A DNA stretch of 64,000 nt, from assembly GCA_902566775.1 (NCBI GenBank), contig CACFKF010000004.1, forward strand, positions 1-64,000. The letters are read 5' to 3'. Origin of the DNA: an uncultured Pelagibacteraceae bacterium (GTDB lineage Bacteria; Pseudomonadota; Alphaproteobacteria; Pelagibacterales; Pelagibacteraceae). Below the pieces are notes generated by a model. That model saw only the letters and a program-made list of their open reading frames with translations. It had not been told where the DNA came from and searched no databases. The position numbers and the translations under genes were made by a program. Every line of letters starts with the position of its first letter. The stretch's first letter is position 1. Positions 12,852 to 22,488 of this stretch are shown one piece after another.

Positions 12852-13628
12852 TTATTTCGGGTTTATTTCCTTTCTTAATTGCTCTATTTTGATTTTTTTT
12901 TGTAAACTGTTATTTCTATCGTAAAGCAATTTAAAATAAATTTTTTTATTAATTTTTATTTGAATATTTTTCGCATTTCTAACTTCCACATTATCAGCAA
13001 CAGCACTAATTGGTCTTTTTTTTACGTTTAAATTATTAATAATAATTTTTGACTTATCAGTTACTATTCTGCCTTTCCATCGCCTTGGTCTAAATGGGCT
13101 TATTGGAGAAATAGAAAGTTTTTTTGAATCTAAATTCAATATTGGCCCATGTACTGATAAATTATAAGCTGTACTTCCAGCTGGTGTGGAAACTAACACA
13201 CCATCAGAAATTAATTTTTTTATTATTTGTTTTGAACCAGATTTAATTGATATTGAAGCAGCTTGTTTACTTTGTCTTAATATTGAAATTTCGTTTATAG
13301 CTATTGATTTCTTTATTTTTTTGAATCTATTTTTTACTATCATTTCTAGCGGGTGTATAAAAATAGTTTTTGCTTTACTTAAATTTTTAACAGTTTTTTT
13401 TTCAAAAAACTTATTCATTAAAAAACCGTAATCACCAGAATTTATTCCATAAAAAGGTTTTTTATATTTATAATATTTTTTAAGTGTTTGAAGCATAAAT
13501 CCATCTCCACCAATAACAACTATAAAGTTTGATTTAGAAACAGGAAAAAAATTAATTTTTTTTTTTAAAATTAATTTTATTCTTAAAGATTTTTTATTCT
13601 TATCAGAAATAAGAGATGGTATAATCAT
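12852..13628 (-). CDS. nadK: NAD kinase
   Basis: 258 aa; VVIGGDGFMLQTLKKY (GGDG) and SDGVLVSTPAGSTAYNLSVHGPIL motifs. Confidence 0.93.
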   Translation of the reverse strand: MIIPSLISDKNKKSLRIKLILKKKINFFPVSKSNFIVVIGGDGFMLQTLKKYYKYKKPFYGINSGDYGFLMNKFFEKKTVKNLSKAKTIFIHPLEMIVKNRFKKIKKSIAINEISILRQSKQAASISIKSGSKQIIKKLISDGVLVSTPAGSTAYNLSVHGPILNLDSKKLSISPISPFRPRRWKGRIVTDKSKIIINNLNVKKRPISAVADNVEVRNAKNIQIKINKKIYFKLLYDRNNSLQKKIKIEQLRKEINPK

Positions 13629-13639
13629 ACTTTTTATGG

Positions 13640-13722
13640 TGCCCTCGGCCAGACTCGAACTGGCACTCCCTAATGGGCAAGGATTTTAAGTCCTTTGTGT
13701 CTACCAATTTCACCACGAGGGC
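13640..13722 (-). tRNA. tRNA-Leu (TAA)
   Basis: Reverse complement GCCCTCGTGGTGAAATTGGTAGACACAAAGGACTTAAAATCCTTGCCCATTAGGGAGTGCCAGTTCGAGTCTGGCCGAGGGCA; class II variable arm; anticodon TAA. Confidence 0.96.
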
Positions 13723-13793
13723 ATTCCTTTGTTTACTTGTATTTATGCTAATATTTATAATTGAACAAGGCTAATAAGTAAAATTTATTAAAT

Positions 13794-15464
13794 TTAATGT
13801 GAATGTGTTTGTAGTAAAATATCTGAATTTACTTTTGGTTGTGATTTAGTTCTTTTGTTTTTTTCTCGAATTTTTTTATTTTTTAAATAAATTTGATAAC
13901 TATCTAAACTTTTTGAATGTGAAGTAGTTTCTTTATTTTGATCAGTAAACCTTTTTCCATCTGAATCTTTACTCATAGAGTTTTCCCAATTAACTAATTT
14001 TTTAGCATCTGTTCGTTTTCTAAAAGAATCTTTAACCGCAAGTGCTCCACTAGATTTACCACCAGCGTGACGGAAACCTCTAAAAGAATCATCTCTATTA
14101 TCATAAAGATGATCGATCATACCTAGCGTCATCTTTTTTTGGTTATCATAATAGTTTTTCATTAAAATCTTGTTTGCGTCTTTTAAAGAATTATAAAATT
14201 CATCTTCAGATAATTCGGTAAAATTACAGCAAAGTAAATCAGAATTAAGATGTTTGTTTTCATAAAAATCTTCAGCAGGATTATTTTTATCTAATAAACC
14301 TAATTCTATTGCATCGTAATAAAGTGGAGAACCTGGATATGGTGTAACTGGTCTAATTGTTCTTCTTTCTGAAAAGTCATCATACTTTAATATAAAATCA
14401 ACACATTCTTTAAGAGTTTCTTTATTGTCACCTTTATTTCCAAAAATAAAGTTAAGAGCAGGACTAATACCTACTTCTAGAGTTTGTTCTACTCCAGATA
14501 CAATCATTTCCGGACGAAGACCTTTTTTCATATTATTTAAAACTTTTTGATTCATCGATTCTATTCCATAAGTGATAAAAACACATCCTGCATCCTTCAT
14601 GAGTTGAAGCAATTCTTTACTACAATAATTTAGTCTTCCACAACACTCCCAAGTAACTGGTAAATTTCTTCTTAAAAATTCTTCGCATACGGCTTCTGTA
14701 TGTTCTATTGATGCCATAAGTAAATCATCCATAAATGCTATTCTCGTTATTCCATAATCTTTATGAAGTTTTTCTACTTCGTCCAATAATTCTTTTGGGT
14801 CTCTTTTTCTGTAACCAGTATCCATACGATAACAAAAAGTACATTTAAACGTACAGCCTCTTGCAGACATCATAGGAAAACAAAAATCTGTTAAGGAACA
14901 TTTAGGAAGTCTCATTAGCTTGTAAATATCCATTGGAAACAATTCGTAAGGTGCCCAAGGAAGTGAATCTAAATTTTCTATTAAAGGAGCTCTTGGTGTT
15001 TGTTGTAGTTTTCCATTTTCTAACCATGCAATGCCTGGAACATCTCGCAAAGCAGTTTTATTTCCAATTGCATCCATTAATTTTTTAACTGTAATTTCTC
15101 CTTCACCCATACAAACTATATCGCATCCAGATTTTTTTAAAAAAAATTCTGGTTCTGGCGACGGTCCATATCCACCCATAATATAAATTGGCCTTTGTTT
15201 AGATCTATTTATAGCTTTTGATAGACCTTTCATTTTTTGATATTGATAATACCCAGCTATTAAGCTCATGACAACAACATCAAATTTATTTTTGTCTAAA
15301 TAGTCTGTTAAATATTCATCGGGCCAATGATGTATATCTTGATGCCAAATGGAAATATCGTGACCCTCTTTTTTTAGTATAGCTGACAGTGCCCCTACTC
15401 CCATAGGAAAAATATTGTCATATGAACCATTGTCATAAACGACGAAAAGTACTCTTAAAGCCAT
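13794..15464 (-). CDS. Radical SAM protein with N-terminal B12-binding-like domain, function unknown
   Basis: CTFKCTFCYR radical SAM cluster motif; N-terminal IFPMGVGALSAILKKEGHDISIWHQD and VCMGEGE typical of cobalamin-binding radical SAM proteins. Likely start MALRVLF at 15464 (ORF track starts at 15476). Confidence 0.85.
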   Translation of the reverse strand: MALRVLFVVYDNGSYDNIFPMGVGALSAILKKEGHDISIWHQDIHHWPDEYLTDYLDKNKFDVVVMSLIAGYYQYQKMKGLSKAINRSKQRPIYIMGGYGPSPEPEFFLKKSGCDIVCMGEGEITVKKLMDAIGNKTALRDVPGIAWLENGKLQQTPRAPLIENLDSLPWAPYELFPMDIYKLMRLPKCSLTDFCFPMMSARGCTFKCTFCYRMDTGYRKRDPKELLDEVEKLHKDYGITRIAFMDDLLMASIEHTEAVCEEFLRRNLPVTWECCGRLNYCSKELLQLMKDAGCVFITYGIESMNQKVLNNMKKGLRPEMIVSGVEQTLEVGISPALNFIFGNKGDNKETLKECVDFILKYDDFSERRTIRPVTPYPGSPLYYDAIELGLLDKNNPAEDFYENKHLNSDLLCCNFTELSEDEFYNSLKDANKILMKNYYDNQKKMTLGMIDHLYDNRDDSFRGFRHAGGKSSGALAVKDSFRKRTDAKKLVNWENSMSKDSDGKRFTDQNKETTSHSKSLDSYQIYLKNKKIREKNKRTKSQPKVNSDILLQTHSH

Positions 15465-15561
15465 AATTTCGTACAATATCTATTCATTTAAATATGACAA
15501 GAATAAACTTGATTATCAAATATCAAAAAATATAGTAAAATCTTTCAAAATTGAAAAGAAA

Positions 15562-17583
15562 ATGAAAAAAATAAAGATATCATTGTGTGATCTGGCAAAT
15601 GATTTGAATGGAATTGATAACAAATCAATACCTATAGGTGTCGGATATATAAGTGCCTATTGCAAAAAAATTCATGGAGATTCTGTTAAAATTAAAGTTT
15701 TTCGCACATTTAAACAATTTTGGGATGACACTATAAAAGAGGTTCCTGATATTGTAGGTTTTGGAAGTTATGATTGGAATTACAATTTAACTTTGGCCAC
15801 AATAAAAAAAGTAAAAGAAATTAATGAAAATTGTTTAATAGTTTACGGTGGTGCAAATGCTGGCATAGAGTTTGATGATAATAAAGTTTTTTTATCGCAA
15901 CAAAAAAATATTGATTATGTAGTTTATGGTGATGGTGAAAAACCTTTTAGTAACATAGTTCAAAATTATAAAATACTAAATTTAAGTAAAAACTGGAGAC
16001 AAAAATTAAAATCAATGCCTATTGATGGAGGTAGAACTTTGCTAAATAATCAACTTGTTCATGGTAAACCTATAGATCCAGTTATGGATTTAATGGAAGT
16101 TCCTTCTCCATATTTAACGGGTGTTTTTGATGAATTGCTCCAAAATGCAATGCTAACTCCAATCATTCAAAATATAAGAGGTTGTCCGTACAAATGTAGA
16201 TTTTGTGTATCTGGAACACAATTAGGAAAGATTAGACATTTTAGTTTAGAAAGGGTCAAGGAAGAAATAACTTTTTTAAGACTAAATGCAAAAAATGGTT
16301 TTCTAAGATTTTCTGACGATAACTTTGGAATTGTTAAACATGATTTAGAAGTTGCAAAGTACTTAAGAGAATGTTTCGATAAATATAAATACCCATCTTC
16401 TCTAGCTGTATATTCGGCTAAGAAACAAAATGATAGAACAAGAGAAGTTGGAAAAATTTTAAAACCTTTAATGACTTACTGTATTTCTTTTCAAACAACC
16501 ACTAAAGAAGTGTTAAAAGAAACTGAGCGAATTTCAGCCACTCATAAAGAAGCTTTGGATTCTTTAAAATTTGCTAGAGATAATGGTTTGTCTACAGCTA
16601 CTGAATTAATATTTGGTTTGCCTGGCGAGACATTAGATTCTTGGAGAGAAGTGATTAATAATACAATAAAATATGGTTTTGATTCTGTAAGCATGAATCC
16701 ATTATGGCTGCTAAAAGGTTCATATTTGAATCAAGATTCTTGTAGAAAAGACAATCAATACATTGGAAAATTTATGCTAGCAGAAAATGCTGTCACTCAA
16801 TACGGTGATTTTATATCAGTTGAAAGAGATGAAATAGCTGTTCAGTCAAAGAATTATACTTTTGAAGAATGGAAAACTTTTTTAAAATACCAGATCAACA
16901 TTTTAATGACAATTTGCTATGGGTATGGAAAAGATCTTTTGTATTATGCAAATACTATTAATGTTAAACCAGTTCAACTGTTTGATCATTTAATAAATAA
17001 CCCAAAGAAATATCCTGTATTTAATGAAGTAGTTGAAGGTTATGTAAAAACTTATACAGATAATATGTATGACACAGAACAGGAATTATACGATTTTATT
17101 AAAAAGAACCTTGAAAAATTTAAAAAAGATAAAGAGTCTTTGATTAGGTTAGGACATAAAAGAAGTCATGCCACATATTTAGTAAAGTATATTTATAAGG
17201 ACCCAAAAAAGAAATATTTAAGAGAAATAGGTGATGCAATTTGTGAAATAAGTTCTAACAAAGAAACGCAAGAAAAAACAAATTTCATACTTGATTTATC
17301 AATTAAATCAATAATTGATCCATTCCAAGATTTATTCACTCCTGATGTCGAATTTGAAACCAAATACGATTTAAACAGTTGGATGCATCAAGGTTATTCA
17401 AAAGGATTAGATTATTATAAATTGGATAAACCTAAAAAAATACTTTTAAAATGTAGAAATTCACACACAGTAAGTGCAACGATCAAAAAAGATAAGGATC
17501 AAAAAAGGACGGACTGTTTTAATTTCTTAAGATATATGAACTCAGGTTTGATGACTAGATCTATTGAAACAGGTGCTAGTTAA
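15562..17583 (+). CDS. Radical SAM protein with N-terminal B12-binding-like domain, function unknown
   Basis: 673 aa; IPIGVGYISAYCKK, YVVYGDGEKPF and RGCPYKCRFCVSG motifs. Confidence 0.85.
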   Translation: MKKIKISLCDLANDLNGIDNKSIPIGVGYISAYCKKIHGDSVKIKVFRTFKQFWDDTIKEVPDIVGFGSYDWNYNLTLATIKKVKEINENCLIVYGGANAGIEFDDNKVFLSQQKNIDYVVYGDGEKPFSNIVQNYKILNLSKNWRQKLKSMPIDGGRTLLNNQLVHGKPIDPVMDLMEVPSPYLTGVFDELLQNAMLTPIIQNIRGCPYKCRFCVSGTQLGKIRHFSLERVKEEITFLRLNAKNGFLRFSDDNFGIVKHDLEVAKYLRECFDKYKYPSSLAVYSAKKQNDRTREVGKILKPLMTYCISFQTTTKEVLKETERISATHKEALDSLKFARDNGLSTATELIFGLPGETLDSWREVINNTIKYGFDSVSMNPLWLLKGSYLNQDSCRKDNQYIGKFMLAENAVTQYGDFISVERDEIAVQSKNYTFEEWKTFLKYQINILMTICYGYGKDLLYYANTINVKPVQLFDHLINNPKKYPVFNEVVEGYVKTYTDNMYDTEQELYDFIKKNLEKFKKDKESLIRLGHKRSHATYLVKYIYKDPKKKYLREIGDAICEISSNKETQEKTNFILDLSIKSIIDPFQDLFTPDVEFETKYDLNSWMHQGYSKGLDYYKLDKPKKILLKCRNSHTVSATIKKDKDQKRTDCFNFLRYMNSGLMTRSIETGAS

Positions 17584-17587
17584 AAAT

Positions 17588-18523
17588 TTATACTGTATTT
17601 TTTTTAACACCATTTAATAAAAAATCCGATATTTGATTGGCTACCATTTCAGCTACTACAATTGAAGCCTCTGATGTTGAGGCTGCTATATGAGGAGTTA
17701 AAACTACTTTTGGATTATTAAATAAAATATTATCTTTAGCTGGTTCCTTTGAAAATACATCTACAGCCGCACCTGCAATTAAATTTTCATTAAGAGCTTC
17801 ACTTAAGTCTTTTTCATCAACAATGTTTCCTCTTGCTGCATTAATTATGTAAGTTGTGGGTTTTATTTTTTTATAATGTTCTTTAGTAATTAGAGGTTTG
17901 CCGTCTTTTGGTGCTTTACAATGGAAACTAATAATATCACTTTTGGAAATAAGTTCGTCAAAACTAACATTTTTGACATGTGGATAATCTTTTTTTCTAG
18001 ATTCTAATGATTTAGAGTTAACTAATATTTCCATATCAAAACCTTTAACCAAATAACTTAACCTAACACCAACATTCCCAAAACCTATTATACCAAGTGT
18101 CTTTTTAGATAACTCATTACCTTTAATATTTTTTTTTTCCCAATGACCTTGATGGGTAGTTTCGTTTGCAAAAGGTATTTTTCTTAGCACCGACATAATT
18201 AAAGCAAAAGCGTGTTCTGCAGTTGCATTTGCATTACCACCTGGGGTATTCATGACAATCATATTATTTTCTTTTGCAAAAGGTACATCTATATTATCAA
18301 CTCCAGCACCTGCTCTTCCTATAACTTTTAAATTTTTTGCTGCTGAGATGATATTTTTTGTTACCTTTGTTGCCGATCTAACGACCATTCCGTCATATTC
18401 TGGGATAATTTTTATGATTTCATCTTCTGAAAGACCAGTTTTTACATCAACAGAAATATTATTTTTTTCAAATATTTGTTGAGCAACTTTGCTCATTGAA
18501 TCTGAAATTAAAACTTTAGGCAT
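17588..18523 (-). CDS. serA: D-3-phosphoglycerate dehydrogenase (short form, 311 aa)
   Basis: 2-hydroxyacid dehydrogenase motifs VIGRAGAGVDNIDV, LGIIGFGNVG; overlaps serC. Confidence 0.88.
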   Translation of the reverse strand: MPKVLISDSMSKVAQQIFEKNNISVDVKTGLSEDEIIKIIPEYDGMVVRSATKVTKNIISAAKNLKVIGRAGAGVDNIDVPFAKENNMIVMNTPGGNANATAEHAFALIMSVLRKIPFANETTHQGHWEKKNIKGNELSKKTLGIIGFGNVGVRLSYLVKGFDMEILVNSKSLESRKKDYPHVKNVSFDELISKSDIISFHCKAPKDGKPLITKEHYKKIKPTTYIINAARGNIVDEKDLSEALNENLIAGAAVDVFSKEPAKDNILFNNPKVVLTPHIAASTSEASIVVAEMVANQISDFLLNGVKKNTV

Positions 18524-19670
18524 TATTCTTTACAGAATTATATGCCCAGTCTATCCAAGGTAACAGTGCTTTCATGTCATTGTTCTGCACAGTTGAGCCG
18601 CCCCATATTCTTATACTAGGAGGTGCTTTGGGGTAACCATTAATATCGTTAGCTACACCTTCTTTTTCTAAAAGTGAAAATAATTTTTTTAACACTTCTC
18701 TTTGCTCTTCTTCAATATGTTTTGTGAACCACTCATCTTTAATTAATACAGTAATACTTGTTGAAGATCTTATATTTTTATCTTCACACATAAACTTAAA
18801 ACAATCGCTTTTTTCAATCCAATCCTCTACAATTTTTAAGTTTTGATTTGAAATTTTTACTAATTCTTTAGTGCCACCTATAGACTTAACCCAATTTAAA
18901 GCATCTAATCCATCCTCAACACAAATCATTGAAGGAGTATTTATTGTGCCACCTTCAAATATACCTTTAATTAATTTTTTCTTACTAGCCAGTCTAAACA
19001 ATTTTGGAATTGGCCAAGAAGGAACATGGGTTTCCAGTCTTTGAACTGCACGAGGAGACAATGCTATCATTCCATGAGCAGCTTCAGCTCCTAAAACTTT
19101 TTGCCATGACCATGTAATTACATCAAGTTTACTATAATCAATATCCATTGCAAAAATACCTGATGTTGCGTCACAAATTGTTAAACCTTCTCTATCTTCT
19201 GGTATCCAATCACCATTTGGAATTCTAACTCCTGCAGTTGTACCATTCCAAGTAAAGACTACATCGTTTTTAAAGTTCACCTTAGATAAATCAGGAAGAA
19301 TTCCATAATCAGTTACATAGCTATTTACATCTTTTATTTTTAGTTGATCAAGTATGTCAATTACCCAATCTTTTCCGAAGTTCTCCCAAGCCAAAACATC
19401 TACACCTTTGCATCCTAAAAGAGACCACAATGCAGCTTCTAGAGCACCTGTGTTTGATCCTGTCATTATGCCCACGTGATATCCTTCAGACAATTGAAGA
19501 ATTTCTTTAGATTTAATTATTACCTCGTTAAGTTTTTCTTTACACACTTTATGTCTGTGAGATCTTCCTATTGGTGTACTTTTTAATACATCAATGTTCC
19601 AACCAGGTCGTTTTGAACATGGCCCGCTAGAAAAATTAGGATTCTTTGGTTTAATACTTGGTTTTTCCAT
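18516..19670 (-). CDS. serC: Phosphoserine aminotransferase
   Basis: 384 aa; KPKNPNFSSGPCSKRPGW, DVITWSWQKVLGAEAAHGMIALSPRA. Confidence 0.93.
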   Translation of the reverse strand: MEKPSIKPKNPNFSSGPCSKRPGWNIDVLKSTPIGRSHRHKVCKEKLNEVIIKSKEILQLSEGYHVGIMTGSNTGALEAALWSLLGCKGVDVLAWENFGKDWVIDILDQLKIKDVNSYVTDYGILPDLSKVNFKNDVVFTWNGTTAGVRIPNGDWIPEDREGLTICDATSGIFAMDIDYSKLDVITWSWQKVLGAEAAHGMIALSPRAVQRLETHVPSWPIPKLFRLASKKKLIKGIFEGGTINTPSMICVEDGLDALNWVKSIGGTKELVKISNQNLKIVEDWIEKSDCFKFMCEDKNIRSSTSITVLIKDEWFTKHIEEEQREVLKKLFSLLEKEGVANDINGYPKAPPSIRIWGGSTVQNNDMKALLPWIDWAYNSVKNNA

Positions 19671-19760
19671 AAATATAATTTTCAGATATATTTCTTTTTG
19701 AAAAAACTTATCACTATTTTTTTTATATATATATTTTAGATCTAAAAAAGAATAATTTTC

Positions 19761-20963
19761 TTATTCAAAATCGTAAGCAACTAAACCATCTAATGGTTTA
19801 GGATCAAACCAAGTTGACTTTGGTGGCATATTTAATTTTTTGTCTGCAAAGCTTATTACATTTTCCATTTGTGTAGCAAACAAAGCAAAACCAACTTTCG
19901 CTTCCCCTGAATCTACTTTTGCTTCAATTCCTTCTAAACCATGAAAGCCTGCTAAAAAATCTATTCTATTGTCTTGTCTAGGATCTCCAATACCTAAAAT
20001 AGGTTCTAACAAATAGTAGTGCAATAAATTTATGTCTAAATTAATAATGTGAAATAAATTTTGATGAGGCTTTTCTTTAAGTTCCAAAGAATACCATTGT
20101 TTTTCTAAATACATTCCAAATATTTGAGATTTTTTTGGTTTGTATGAGGAATTTTGTTTTTCTACTTTAAATTTTTTTTTAATTTCTTTAATAAAATCTT
20201 TAGGTGAATAACCATATAAATCTTTTACAAGTCTATTATAATCAAGTATTCTTGCTTGGCTTGTAGGAAAAATTGCTATCATAAAAAAATTGTATGCTTC
20301 ATCTCCAGTATGATTGGGGTTTTGATGCTGTTTAAATTTTGAGAGTTTCAACAAAGCATCCATTCTGTGATGACCGTCAGCAATATAAATTCTGTTTATT
20401 GAATTAAATAAATCACGTATTTTTGAAACTTTTTTTTCATTATCTAGCACCCACATCTCATGCTTACTTCTATCCATACCATCGAAAGAATATACAGGAG
20501 GATTAATCAATTCTTTTTCTACTAAATCATTAAGCAGTTTATTATCTGGATAAACCGCATATATAGGGCCTATTTGCGCATTTAAATTATTCATTTGTTT
20601 CATTCTTTTTTGGGATCTTTCAAAAAAAATTTCTTCGTGCCCTCGGATATGTAAATTGTCATAAGCAGACAATTTTGCAGTACCAACTATTCCAACTTGC
20701 GCATGATCTTCTGTTGAAATTTTGTAAATATAAAATGAATTATTATTATCTTTGGTCAGTATTGATTTTGTTTTCATTAATTCAAATTGTTCTTTTGACT
20801 TAGAATTATTTTCTGCTGAAAAAACATTTAAATAGCTCCAAGGATTATTTTTTTTATGATCAATTACTATTTCTTTTGATAAATGATCAGTGCTACTAAT
20901 AGCTACTGATGAGGCATTTTCTTTTGTTGGTCTCAACCCTTTAAACGGATTTATAAAATACAT
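19761..20963 (-). CDS. DUF1015 family protein
   Basis: 400 aa; INPFKGLRPTKE start and IYIADGHHRMDALLKL motif. Confidence 0.88.
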   Translation of the reverse strand: MYFINPFKGLRPTKENASSVAISSTDHLSKEIVIDHKKNNPWSYLNVFSAENNSKSKEQFELMKTKSILTKDNNNSFYIYKISTEDHAQVGIVGTAKLSAYDNLHIRGHEEIFFERSQKRMKQMNNLNAQIGPIYAVYPDNKLLNDLVEKELINPPVYSFDGMDRSKHEMWVLDNEKKVSKIRDLFNSINRIYIADGHHRMDALLKLSKFKQHQNPNHTGDEAYNFFMIAIFPTSQARILDYNRLVKDLYGYSPKDFIKEIKKKFKVEKQNSSYKPKKSQIFGMYLEKQWYSLELKEKPHQNLFHIINLDINLLHYYLLEPILGIGDPRQDNRIDFLAGFHGLEGIEAKVDSGEAKVGFALFATQMENVISFADKKLNMPPKSTWFDPKPLDGLVAYDFE

Positions 20964-21044
20964 GCAGATATTTAATTAATAGCACTAGATAGAACAACTC
21001 TATTTTTTAGATATAATTATTACTAATATTGATAAACTTTAATT

Positions 21045-22406
21045 CTATGCAATTTTAGGTAGTTTTTCTAAAGCTTTATTAACCTCGACCTCATTATATT
21101 TGTCATCAGAAAGTTTATTGCTAAAATAATCTCCATACGCTTGCATATCAAAATGTCCGTGACCACATAAATTAAAAAGTATTGTTTTCTTTTCACCATT
21201 TTTTTTACATTCAAGAGCTGCATCTATTGCTCCTTTAACAGCGTGAGTAGCCTCAGGCGCTGGCACTATACCTTCTGCATTTGCAAATTTTACTCCTGCA
21301 TCAAAACATTCTTTTTGACCGAAAGCTTTTGCTTCTATAGCTCCTATATCTGTCAAATGACTCACCATTGGTGCCATGCCATGATATCTTAAACCACCAG
21401 AATGAGTTGATGGTGGCATAAAAGAAGATCCTAAAGTATGCATTTTAACTAGTGGCGTACGATTTCCTGTATCTCCAAAATCATAAGCAAATTTACCTTT
21501 GGTTAGTGAAGGACAAGATTTAGGTTCGCATGCTATAACTTTAATATCTTTTTTTTCTCTAAATTTTTTTCCTAGGAAAGGAAAAGCTAATCCAGCAAAA
21601 TTACTTCCTCCACCTGTGCATCCAACTAATATATCCGGATAATCATTTGCCATTTCCATTTGTAAAATAGCCTCATTACCAACTATGGTTTGATGCATTA
21701 AAACATGATTTAAAACACTGCCTAAAGAATATTTTGTAGTATCACCTTGCGCTGCCATTTCAACAGCTTCTGATATTGCTATACCAAGACTGCCAGAATT
21801 ATTTGGATCTTTTTCTAATATAGCTTTTCCAGTTGGAGTTTCGTTTGAAGGACTTGCAACACATCTTGCTCCAAATGTTTCCATTAACATTTTTCTGTAA
21901 GGCTTTTGTTCAAAACTCACTTTTACCATGTAAACATCTAGTTCAATTTTAAAAATTGAACACGCAAAAGCAAGTGAACTTCCCCATTGGCCAGCTCCCG
22001 TTTCTGTAGTAATTTTTTTTGTTCCTTCTTCTTTGTTATAAAATGCTTGAGCAACAGCTGTATTAGGTTTGTGACTTCCTGTAGGACTTACACCTTCATA
22101 TTTGTAATAAATTTTTGCTGTTGTATCTAAAGCTTTTTCGAGTCTTCTTGCTCTATATAAAGGAGAAGGCCTCCATTGTTTATAAATTTCTCTCACTGGT
22201 TCTGGAATTTCTATTTCTCTCTCTTGTGAAACTTCTTGCCCGATTAAAGCCATAGGAAATAATGGTGCTAAGTCATCTGGTCCAACTGGCTTAAGTGTTC
22301 CCGGATGAAGTACTGGACTTAATGGTTTGGGTAAATCTGCAGAAATATTATACCAATTCTTTGGCATTTTATTTTCTTCTAAGAAAAATTTAGTTTTGTC
22401 TTGCAT
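21045..22406 (-). CDS. TrpB2-type tryptophan synthase beta-like PLP-dependent enzyme
   Basis: 453 aa; YEGVSPTGSHKPNTAVAQAFYNK and TETGAGQWGSSLAFA motifs. Confidence 0.92.
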   Translation of the reverse strand: MQDKTKFFLEENKMPKNWYNISADLPKPLSPVLHPGTLKPVGPDDLAPLFPMALIGQEVSQEREIEIPEPVREIYKQWRPSPLYRARRLEKALDTTAKIYYKYEGVSPTGSHKPNTAVAQAFYNKEEGTKKITTETGAGQWGSSLAFACSIFKIELDVYMVKVSFEQKPYRKMLMETFGARCVASPSNETPTGKAILEKDPNNSGSLGIAISEAVEMAAQGDTTKYSLGSVLNHVLMHQTIVGNEAILQMEMANDYPDILVGCTGGGSNFAGLAFPFLGKKFREKKDIKVIACEPKSCPSLTKGKFAYDFGDTGNRTPLVKMHTLGSSFMPPSTHSGGLRYHGMAPMVSHLTDIGAIEAKAFGQKECFDAGVKFANAEGIVPAPEATHAVKGAIDAALECKKNGEKKTILFNLCGHGHFDMQAYGDYFSNKLSDDKYNEVEVNKALEKLPKIA

Positions 22407-22488
22407 ATAATTTAGATATTTTGCCCATATATAAACATAAAAATCAAGGATTAATTAACAAGCATAAATTATAGTTTATAGTCAAAAT

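Noticed and set aside
13723-13793. Possible -35/-10 promoter for tRNA-Leu (TTGTTC ... CATAAAT)
   Set aside because: Plausible, but promoter-like hexamers are too common in this AT-rich sequence to support without start-site data.
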